Positions 1 through 5,600 of a stretch of DNA of 7,008 nucleotides are shown piece by piece (within the stretch, counting starts at the first letter, position 1; each line of letters opens with the position of its first letter). The stretch lies in contig JAGBQS010000320.1 of the NCBI GenBank assembly GCA_017632695.1, forward strand, positions 1 to 7,008, read 5' to 3'. Both the position numbers and the translations under genes were made by a program. Source of the DNA: Bacteroidales bacterium. Lineage in GTDB: Bacteria > Bacteroidota > Bacteroidia > Bacteroidales > UBA3663. Below the pieces are notes generated by a model, which was not told where the DNA came from, did not search any database, and was given only the letters and a program-made list of their open reading frames with translations.

Positions 1-797
1 AGCTTCTGGAGGCTGTTGCCGATGTTGACGGCATCATTATCCGTTCGGACGTTGTCGATGCCGAGGTGCTCGATGCTGCAAAGAACCTGAAGCTGGTGGT
101 TCGTGCCGGTGCCGGTTACGATAACATCGACCTGGCTGCTGCTACAGCACACAACGTAGTGGCTATGAACACTCCCGGTCAGAACGCCAATGCCGTTGCC
201 GAACTGGTATTCGGTATGCTGCTGTTCCAGTGCCGCAACCAGTTCAGCGGTGCAGCCGGAACGGAGCTGAAGGGCAAGACCCTCGGCTTGCACGCCTTCG
301 GTAATGTGGCCCGCAACGTGGCCCGTGTGGCTCAGGGCTTCGGCATGGAGGTTTATGCCTACGATCCTTTCCTCACCAAGGAGCAGATCGAGGCAGGCGG
401 CGTAAAGGCTGTTGCTTCTATTCCTGAACTCTACAGCACCTGCCAGTATGTTTCCTTGCACTGCCCGGCAACCAAGGAGACCATCGGTTCCATCAACTAC
501 GATCTGTTGAAGACCATGCCGAAGAACGCTACCCTGATCAATACCGCCCGTAAGGAGGTGATTGACGAGGCCGGTGTTATGAAGCTGATGGAGGAGCGTC
601 CTGACTTCAAGTACATTGCCGACGTTAAGCCTGCAGCTGCCGACGAGTTCGTTGAGAAGTTCGGAACCCGCGTGTTCTTTACTCCTAAGAAGAGTGGCGC
701 TCAGACCGCCGAGGCTAATGCCAATGCAGGAATTGCCGCTGCCAGACAGTCGGTTGGTTTCCTGAAGGAGGGTATCGACAAGTTCCGCGTAAACTGA
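1..797 (+). CDS. serA: D-3-phosphoglycerate dehydrogenase, 3' part (5' end outside window)
   Basis: Oxidises 3-phosphoglycerate to 3-phosphohydroxypyruvate with NAD, the first step of serine synthesis in the cytoplasm. The frame is open from base 3 and gives 264 residues; about 40 N-terminal residues are missing if the protein is the usual Bacteroidales length of about 305. A GTG at 66 is internal, because the reading frame upstream (LLEAVADVDGIIIRSD) is already typical of the family. Visible motifs are VRAGAGYDNID, the degenerate nucleotide-binding loop GLHAFGNVA (bases 285-311), VSLHCPATKETIG, and NTAR with the substrate-binding Arg (bases 543-551). In place of the usual TPH there is TPKKSGAQTAEANANAG, so Lys occupies the catalytic His position. 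This is characteristic of the short Bacteroidales/Entamoeba-like enzymes as I recall them. There is no ACT or ASB regulatory domain: the protein stops after the dehydrogenase fold. A long hairpin follows the stop codon. Confidence 0.93.
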   Translation, partial: LLEAVADVDGIIIRSDVVDAEVLDAAKNLKLVVRAGAGYDNIDLAAATAHNVVAMNTPGQNANAVAELVFGMLLFQCRNQFSGAAGTELKGKTLGLHAFGNVARNVARVAQGFGMEVYAYDPFLTKEQIEAGGVKAVASIPELYSTCQYVSLHCPATKETIGSINYDLLKTMPKNATLINTARKEVIDEAGVMKLMEERPDFKYIADVKPAAADEFVEKFGTRVFFTPKKSGAQTAEANANAGIAAARQSVGFLKEGIDKFRVN

Positions 798-809
798 TTG
801 ATATTTTGA

Positions 810-871
810 GCCAGGAATTAAGGAATCGGGGGTGCGTCAGTGCGTAATCCGCCGGTTCTTTGATTCTTGGC
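810..871 (+). terminator. Long imperfect hairpin between serA and the PAS gene; terminator or leader structure
   Basis: Bases 810-829 pair with 852-871 without interruption: 20 pairs, of which 16 are Watson-Crick and 4 are G-U on the + strand. Inside, 830-832 pairs with 848-850 (bulged G851) and 833-837 pairs with 842-846 (bulged A847), closing on the tetraloop CAGT at 838-841. The total is about 28 pairs, in a gap of only 84 bases. After the stem comes ATTCTTATAA and then the ATG at 882. The tail is U-rich but not a clean U-run, so this is either a serA terminator/attenuator or a leader structure affecting translation of the next gene. Every non-Watson-Crick pair is G-U in + strand RNA and would be an A-C mismatch in the opposite strand, which favours a + strand RNA function. 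Pairing was done by hand, without energy calculation. Confidence 0.6.
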
Positions 872-881
872 ATTCTTATAA

Positions 882-2450
882 ATGAGCAAAATAAAGGCAA
901 GCAATGAGTTTGAGCCCTTCCTGAACGAGTGTCAGACTTATGTTTGGGAATGGTATATCCCGGAGCACAGAGTACGCTTCGGGATACCTTCGTTGAATGG
1001 CCTCTGGCTTGATGACAAGGAAAAGAACATCAAGTTGTCGACGATGCTCGAAAGGGTTCATCCCGACGATGTCGATAAGATTTTTGTCCGCAAGAACTCC
1101 CCGCTGTATCGGACCGACAAGATGTTTGAGGTCGATTTGCGACTGAACGTGGCTGCCGAGCTGCAGCCGGACGGAAAGAGCAGCAACAACTACGAGTGGT
1201 ACGGCTTCCGGGGCATGATCGTGAGCCGGAGTCCGGAAGGCAAGCCGACCTACTTGCGGGGAGTTGCCATCAATATCGACCGTCGTGTACGGATACAGAA
1301 GCAGTTGTTCGACAAGAAAAAACGGATGCTGCGCGAACAGCAGCAGCAAACAGAATACTGTCTGGGTGTTATTCAGGAGATGAACGGTTTCCTGGCTACG
1401 CTGGCCGGTCATGCCGACGAGATCATTTCGGGCGGCGGAACACAGAGCCGCGAGGCCTACCTGATGCAGATCAATCTGATGAAGGAGCAGGGCATGCATC
1501 TGATGGAGCTGTCGGACCGGGTGCGCCAGATGGTAGGTTCCCTGTACGAAGATACCGGACAGAAGATCCAGCGTATTTCCCTTTGGGAGCATCTGGCCGA
1601 ACTGCAGCAGGTCTATTCGCTCAAGGTGCAGGGCAAGAGCAAGGTTTATTTCTCGAACCTGTATGACAACGTGACTATTGAGGCGGACGTCAAATTGCTT
1701 GACCTCTTGCTCGAGAACGTAGTCAACTGCCAGTTGCGGAACACCAGCACCGGTTATCTGTCTATCAACTACTCGTTGACCGATAGCGATCACGTCCAGT
1801 TCTGTGTGTCGTGCACCAATTGCGATGTGCAGATGGGCAACATGGATCTGGTTCTGACCGAAGGCGGCATGGGACTGAGTGTATGCCGTCTGCTGGCAAA
1901 ACGTCTGTACGGCGACGTGGAGGTTACATTGACCGACGACCGCCGGATGCATTACATCATCACCCTGCCTGTCCGTGCATCGCAGTACAATGTCCAGTAC
2001 CTGCCGAAAGACGAAGCCGAAGACATCGATGAGTTCGGACAGCTGGAAGTCGGGATGGAACCGGAAGAATCGGATGCTGATGTGGAACTCGAACTGAGAC
2101 GTATGCAGGTTTCGGTACTTATCGGGACATCGGCCAATATCGACATTTTCCGCGACCAGCATCTGTTCAACATGAAAGTGGCTAAGGATACCGACAGCGT
2201 GATGAAACTTTTTCTGAAACAGGACCCCCACATCGTGTTTATTGATTACAACCTGCCGGGGCAGCTGCAGATTGACGATATGATTGCGCAGATGCACAGA
2301 AATCAGCCGACAACCCCTATTGTGGTAACGGCACAGTATGCCACGCGTCCGTTGCACCATCGTGTAGTAGGCGAGGGCGCACGTTATCTGCTCGCCAATC
2401 CGTTGTCGCTCCGCAAAATCAACATGATGATCAAGAAATATCTGAAATAA
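882..2450 (+). CDS. PAS-containing hybrid histidine-kinase-like protein, probably a pseudokinase with pseudoreceiver
   Basis: A 522-residue cytoplasmic protein without signal peptide or membrane segment. Residues about 15-135 form a PAS_3-type fold (VWEWYI, ERVHPDD, then YLRGVAINIDRR as the PAC end). A charged, Gln-rich helix (135-158) leads to a DHp-like helix pair (157-225), an HATPase_c-like region (232-364), an acidic linker (376-406) and a receiver-like domain (408-522). Aligning IQEMNGFLATLAGHADE to the HisKA consensus SHEIRTPLNAIVGFAE places Gln165 at the phosphoacceptor His. In the N-box (N279-VVNCQLRNT) Cys283 replaces the Mg-binding Asn. The D-box DTGxGI reads CTNCDV (311-316). The G2 box GGMGLS (328-333) remains. 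In the receiver, Asp455 and Thr483 are kept, but the acidic pair is lost (LIGTS, 413-417) and Asn506 replaces the conserved Lys. Phosphotransfer is therefore doubtful; a sensory or scaffolding role is inferred. The frame is intact with no stops, so it is not a decayed gene. The ATG at 882 has no Shine-Dalgarno, as usual here. The input signal is unknown. Confidence 0.8.
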   Translation: MSKIKASNEFEPFLNECQTYVWEWYIPEHRVRFGIPSLNGLWLDDKEKNIKLSTMLERVHPDDVDKIFVRKNSPLYRTDKMFEVDLRLNVAAELQPDGKSSNNYEWYGFRGMIVSRSPEGKPTYLRGVAINIDRRVRIQKQLFDKKKRMLREQQQQTEYCLGVIQEMNGFLATLAGHADEIISGGGTQSREAYLMQINLMKEQGMHLMELSDRVRQMVGSLYEDTGQKIQRISLWEHLAELQQVYSLKVQGKSKVYFSNLYDNVTIEADVKLLDLLLENVVNCQLRNTSTGYLSINYSLTDSDHVQFCVSCTNCDVQMGNMDLVLTEGGMGLSVCRLLAKRLYGDVEVTLTDDRRMHYIITLPVRASQYNVQYLPKDEAEDIDEFGQLEVGMEPEESDADVELELRRMQVSVLIGTSANIDIFRDQHLFNMKVAKDTDSVMKLFLKQDPHIVFIDYNLPGQLQIDDMIAQMHRNQPTTPIVVTAQYATRPLHHRVVGEGARYLLANPLSLRKINMMIKKYLK

Positions 2451-2503
2451 AAGCAGATTTTACAATCAAATAATAACTGAAATAATTAATACAGAATACA
2501 TTT
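2451..2503 (+). promoter_or_regulatory. AT-rich leader before the DUF1015 gene
   Basis: A 53-base gap with very low GC between two GC-richer coding regions. It has no Shine-Dalgarno, no convincing hairpin and no full Bacteroidetes -7 box (TAnnTTTG). AT-rich, unstructured leaders commonly support translation initiation in Bacteroidetes, and a promoter could lie here, but no specific element can be pointed to. Confidence 0.3.
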
Positions 2504-3748
2504 ATGGCAAAAGTTCGTCCATTCCGCGGTCTGCGTCCAAGTGCAGAGTTAGCTCCCGTAGTTTCTTCCCGTCCTTACGATGTCCTCTCTTCGGAGGAGG
2601 CATTCGAGGAGTGCAAGGGTAACGAGAAGTCATTGTACCACATCATCAAGCCGGAAATCAATTTTACCCCGATTGCCGACGAACACGATCCGAAGGTGTA
2701 CGATGCTGCCGTTGAGCAGTTCGCCAAGTTCCAGCAGGAAGGCTGGCTTAAACAGGACAGCAAGGCGTGCTACTATCTGTATAGCCAGACGATGGGCGAG
2801 CGTACCCAGTACGGTCTGGTGGTTGCTGCCAATGTGCAGGACTACGTGAGCGGCGTCATCAAGAAGCATGAACTGACCCGTGCCGATAAGGAGGAGGACC
2901 GTATGAAGCACGTACGTTGCCTGAATGCCAACATGGAGCCTGTTTTCTTCGCCTTCCCGGATAACGAAGTTTTGGGCGAGGTGATTGCCCGGACTGCCGC
3001 CAAACCGTCGGTCGAGAAATTCGTGTCGGCGGAGGGATTCGGACACGAGTTCTGGGTGATTGACGACGAGGCACTGATTCAGAAAATCACGGAGGCTTTT
3101 GCCGCCATTCCCTACCTGTATATTGCCGACGGACACCATCGTACCGCAGCAGCAGCCCGCGTCGGTCTGGAGAAGGCCCAGAACAATCCGAATCACACCG
3201 GCGACGAGGAATACAACTTCTTCCTGGCTGTCTGCTTCCCGGCTTCGCAGCTCAAGATCATGGACTACAACCGCGTTGTGAAAGACCTGAACGGTTTGAG
3301 CGACGAGCAGTTCCTCACTGCCTTGAAACAGAACTTCGAGGTTGAGGAGAAGGGAACGGAGGAGTACCATCCGACCCGTCTGCACAACTTCAGCCTTTAC
3401 CTGAGCGGCAAGTGGTACAGCCTGACCGCCAAGCCCGGAACCTACGATGACAACGACCCGATCGGTGTGCTCGATGTTTCGGTTTCGTCGAACCTGATTC
3501 TCGACCGGATTCTGGGAATCAGGGACCTGCGTCGCGACAAGCGTATCGACTTCGTGGGAGGTCTGCGCGGACTGGGCGAGCTGAAGCGCCGCGTTGACAG
3601 CGGCGAGATGAAAGTGGCTCTGGCACTTTATCCGGTATCGATGGACCAGCTGATGGCCATTGCCGACAGCGGAAACATCATGCCGCCAAAGACTACCTGG
3701 TTTGAACCCAAACTCAGTTCCGGTCTGATTGTACACAAACTCGACTGA
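2504..3748 (+). CDS. DUF1015 family protein
   Basis: A 414-residue cytoplasmic protein of the DUF1015 family, with length typical for that family. The N-terminus MAKVRPFRGLRPSAELAP with SSRPYDVLSSEEA (21-33) is the family signature. It is followed by IKKHELTRADKEEDRMKHV (119-137) with NMEPVFFAF (143-151), the strongly conserved YIADGHHRTAAAA (206-218), and the C-terminal MPPKTTWFEPKLSSGL (393-408). The biochemical function is not established to my knowledge. The DGHHR motif resembles the GxxR/GxHR signatures of the ParB/sulfiredoxin-like fold, which includes the free serine kinases SerK and SbnI. In related Bacteroidales the gene typically sits directly after serC-serA, as I recall, suggesting a serine-linked role; both points are inference. 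Here the PAS gene separates it from serA. Its stop codon overlaps the next start by one base (TGATG), so it is probably co-translated with the membrane protein gene. Confidence 0.88.
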   Translation: MAKVRPFRGLRPSAELAPVVSSRPYDVLSSEEAFEECKGNEKSLYHIIKPEINFTPIADEHDPKVYDAAVEQFAKFQQEGWLKQDSKACYYLYSQTMGERTQYGLVVAANVQDYVSGVIKKHELTRADKEEDRMKHVRCLNANMEPVFFAFPDNEVLGEVIARTAAKPSVEKFVSAEGFGHEFWVIDDEALIQKITEAFAAIPYLYIADGHHRTAAAARVGLEKAQNNPNHTGDEEYNFFLAVCFPASQLKIMDYNRVVKDLNGLSDEQFLTALKQNFEVEEKGTEEYHPTRLHNFSLYLSGKWYSLTAKPGTYDDNDPIGVLDVSVSSNLILDRILGIRDLRRDKRIDFVGGLRGLGELKRRVDSGEMKVALALYPVSMDQLMAIADSGNIMPPKTTWFEPKLSSGLIVHKLD

Positions 3749-4344
3749 TGGAAGAAATACGCTATATATTCAAGTACGTCAAGGATCTGCTCTCGCATAC
3801 CGAGGAGACCTGGAAGCGGCTGCGCGACCCCGAATTGCCGGCTGCCAGGACGGAGTATATGCTGCGCAATTACTATTGGCCGATGATGGGCGTGTGCGCC
3901 ATCTGCATCTTCCTGCTGCACGGTAACGGCATCATGCTGCACTCCAAGCTGGCCTACGATGCACCGTTCAGCCTGGAATACGGCATGAAGGGCGCAGTAT
4001 CGTTCATTTTGGGCTATGCTGCAGGACCGACGCTCGCCACTCTGCTCATACGGGAACTGTTTTGCCGTTTTACGCAGTCCGAACTGAACAAGGAGCGTCT
4101 GGAGATATTCGTTTACTATTCGATGAGTATCGTGATGCTGTTCGATCTGTTCTGCTCGTTCCTGCCGACGCTGACGTTCCTTTCGTTCATCGGTCTGTAC
4201 GTTATCTATATAGTATGGCTGGGTTCGTCCGAGCTGATGGAAGTGGCCGATAAGCAGCAGCGTTTCTTCATCGTTGTGGCGGTGGTTGCCATTTACTGTT
4301 CGCCGCTACTCATTCAATATATTCTACGGTTAATCGAAAGATGA
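3748..4344 (+). CDS. Yip1-like integral membrane protein
   Basis: A 198-residue membrane protein. A soluble N-terminal helix region (1-40, including LSHTEETWKRLRDPELPAART) is followed by about five hydrophobic segments near 44-59, 82-101, 120-138, 141-159 and 173-192, and the protein ends in a short basic tail RLIER. This layout, an amphipathic WxxL-type start followed by five helices, matches the bacterial YIP1-family proteins found in Bacteroidales; the assignment rests on architecture and overall resemblance rather than a decisive motif. Molecular function is unknown. The start is set by the TGATG overlap with the DUF1015 stop, and the stop overlaps the smpB start as ATGA (4341-4344). This implies translational coupling with both neighbours, and hence expression in the same transcript as smpB. 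Confidence 0.65.
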   Translation: MEEIRYIFKYVKDLLSHTEETWKRLRDPELPAARTEYMLRNYYWPMMGVCAICIFLLHGNGIMLHSKLAYDAPFSLEYGMKGAVSFILGYAAGPTLATLLIRELFCRFTQSELNKERLEIFVYYSMSIVMLFDLFCSFLPTLTFLSFIGLYVIYIVWLGSSELMEVADKQQRFFIVVAVVAIYCSPLLIQYILRLIER

Positions 4345-4829
4345 GCAATAATAACAAGAAAAATTCCGGAAAGAATTCGCCCGTGGTACGCAACAAACGT
4401 GCCACCTTCGACTATGAGGTGCTCGATACCTATACGGCAGGACTGGTCCTGGCAGGTACCGAGGTGAAGTCGTTGCGCGAAGGCAAGGCCGGTCTGACCG
4501 ATACCTACTGTCTGTTCGACAAGGGGGAACTGTGGGTCAAGAACGCCTATATTGCCGAGTATTTTTACGGAACCTACAATAATCATAACAGTCACCGCGA
4601 CCGCAAGCTGCTGCTGTCGCGCAGGGAGCTGCGTAATCTGGAGAACGACTCGAAGGAAACGGGTCTGACGATAGTACCCCTGAAGATTTTCTTCAACGAA
4701 AAGGGTATTGCCAAGATGGAGATCGCCCTTTGTCGGGGCAAGAAGCAGTACGATAAGCGCGAGTCCATTAAGGAAAAGGACAGCAAGCGCGAACTGGACC
4801 GTGCACGGCGTGACTTTGGAAAATACTGA
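4341..4829 (+). CDS. smpB: SsrA-binding protein SmpB
   Basis: Binds tmRNA and delivers it to stalled ribosomes, occupying the empty mRNA channel during trans-translation. The 162 residues match the family along their whole length. A short Asn/Lys-rich N-terminus precedes NKRATFDYEVLDTYTAGLVL (18-37), then GTEVKSLREGKAGLTDTYC (39-57), the NHNSHRDRKLLLSRRELRNLE segment (about 81-101) and TIVPLKIFF (110-118). The basic GKKQYDKRESIKEKDSKRE (133-151) leads into the C-terminal tail, which normally becomes helical in the mRNA channel. It starts with ATGA overlapping the upstream membrane protein stop. A 48-base gap, with nothing recognisable in it, separates it from recR. Confidence 0.97.
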   Translation: MSNNNKKNSGKNSPVVRNKRATFDYEVLDTYTAGLVLAGTEVKSLREGKAGLTDTYCLFDKGELWVKNAYIAEYFYGTYNNHNSHRDRKLLLSRRELRNLENDSKETGLTIVPLKIFFNEKGIAKMEIALCRGKKQYDKRESIKEKDSKRELDRARRDFGKY

Positions 4830-4877
4830 TCCCGGCAATTTAACCCTTTGGAACTATAGACCCCGAATGTACTGATT

Positions 4878-5543
4878 ATGGAATATCCTTCGCAACTGCT
4901 GACCCATGCGGTCGATGAATTTGCCAAGCTGCCCGGAGTAGGACGGAAGACCGCCCTGCGACTGGTGCTGCATCTGTTGCGACAGGAGCCGGCACGTGCC
5001 TTGCAGTTGGGCGAGAGCCTGATACGCCTGCGCAATGAGGTCAAGTATTGCAAGGTGTGCCACAATATCAGCGACAGCGACACGTGTTCCATCTGTTCCA
5101 ATCCGCAGCGCGATGCATCGACCCTCTGTGTGGTCGAGAACGTCAAGGAGGTGATGGTCATCGAGGCGACCCGTCAGTTCGGCGGCCTGTATCATGTGCT
5201 GGGCGGCCTGATTTCGCCCATGGACGGTATCGGACCGCAGCAGTTGCAGATTGACAGCCTCGTGGAGCGTATCCGTCAGAGCCGCGATCCGCAGAATCCG
5301 CAACCGATGCTCAATCCGCCCATCCGCGAGGTGATTCTGGCGCTCAGCACCACCATGGAGGGTGACACGACCAACTTTTATATCTTCCGCAAACTGGCAG
5401 AATTTGCCGATCTGAAGATTACTACTCTGGCGCGTGGCGTGGCGGTAGGCGATGAGATTGAGTATGCCGACGAGATTACGCTCGGAAAATCCATTCTGAA
5501 CAGAACCCTGTTTACCGACAGTTTTGCAAAAAATGGTAAATAG
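4878..5543 (+). CDS. recR: Recombination mediator protein RecR
   Basis: Works with RecO (and RecF) to load RecA on gapped DNA. The 221 residues show the full domain order. These are a helix-hairpin-helix (KLPGVGRKTALRLVLHLL, 17-34), a C4 zinc finger (Cys58, Cys61, Cys70, Cys73), a Toprim domain starting LCVVENVKEVMVIE (83-96) with YHVLGGLISPMDGIGP (105-120), and the C-terminal ARGVAVGDEIEYADEITLGKS region (185-204). The usual length is about 200-205. Most of the excess is roughly 12 residues inserted around 134-148 (QSRDPQNPQPMLNPP), between LVERI and IREVILALSTTMEG, where relatives have only about four residues. The catalytic-like and zinc residues are intact, so the protein should be functional. 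The last codons and stop lie inside an AT-rich tandem repeat. The start ATG at 4878 gives the standard N-terminus MEYPSQLL. Confidence 0.96.
   Translation: MEYPSQLLTHAVDEFAKLPGVGRKTALRLVLHLLRQEPARALQLGESLIRLRNEVKYCKVCHNISDSDTCSICSNPQRDASTLCVVENVKEVMVIEATRQFGGLYHVLGGLISPMDGIGPQQLQIDSLVERIRQSRDPQNPQPMLNPPIREVILALSTTMEGDTTNFYIFRKLAEFADLKITTLARGVAVGDEIEYADEITLGKSILNRTLFTDSFAKNGK
5271..5327 (+). repeat. ATCCG micro-repeats coinciding with the RecR insert
   Basis: ATCCG occurs at 5271, 5287, 5296, 5314 and 5322, and the last four copies read ATCCGC. They bracket and fill the segment that encodes the extra RecR residues. Short direct repeats of this kind suggest that the insert grew by replication slippage. 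Confidence 0.5.
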
Positions 5544-5600
5544 TAAATAAAAAAATCGTAAATAAATTGTAAATCGTAAATAATCAAAGAGTAAATATCA
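5535..5600 (+). repeat. Imperfect 33-base tandem duplication, recR end to DUF4831 start
   Basis: GTAAAT occurs at 5536, 5543, 5558, 5569, 5576 and 5591. The spacings are 7, 15, 11, 7, 15, so each of the first three copies recurs exactly 33 bases later. Units 5535-5567 and 5568-5600 match at about 24 of 33 positions. The first unit overlaps the last codons and stop of recR; the second ends at the A of the DUF4831 ATG. The stretch is nearly all A and T. It may act as an unstructured translation leader or include a promoter, but no TAnnTTTG -7 box is visible in it. Confidence 0.6.

Noticed and set aside
802..808. TATTTTG as a possible Bacteroidetes -7 promoter box
   Set aside because: One base short of TAnnTTTG and no supporting -33 element at the right distance; it also abuts the hairpin stem.
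876..2360. Antisense open frame of 494 codons opposite the PAS gene
   Set aside because: It is rich in His, Gln, Leu and Val with no domain logic, and mirrors the codon bias of the + strand gene. The + strand product has a clear multidomain fold, so this is a shadow.
2497..2504. TACATTTA as a possible -7 box before the DUF1015 gene
   Set aside because: Lacks the final G and overlaps the start codon, which would require a transcript starting inside the coding region.
2630..3736. Antisense open frame of 368 codons opposite the DUF1015 gene
   Set aside because: Same bias-driven pattern, with no recognisable motif; the + strand DUF1015 protein explains the conservation.
4824..4876. Direct repeat TACTGAT at 4824-4830 and 4870-4876 flanking the smpB-recR gap
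   Set aside because: Only seven bases and partly coding; no mobile element or inverted repeat between the copies, so chance is sufficient.
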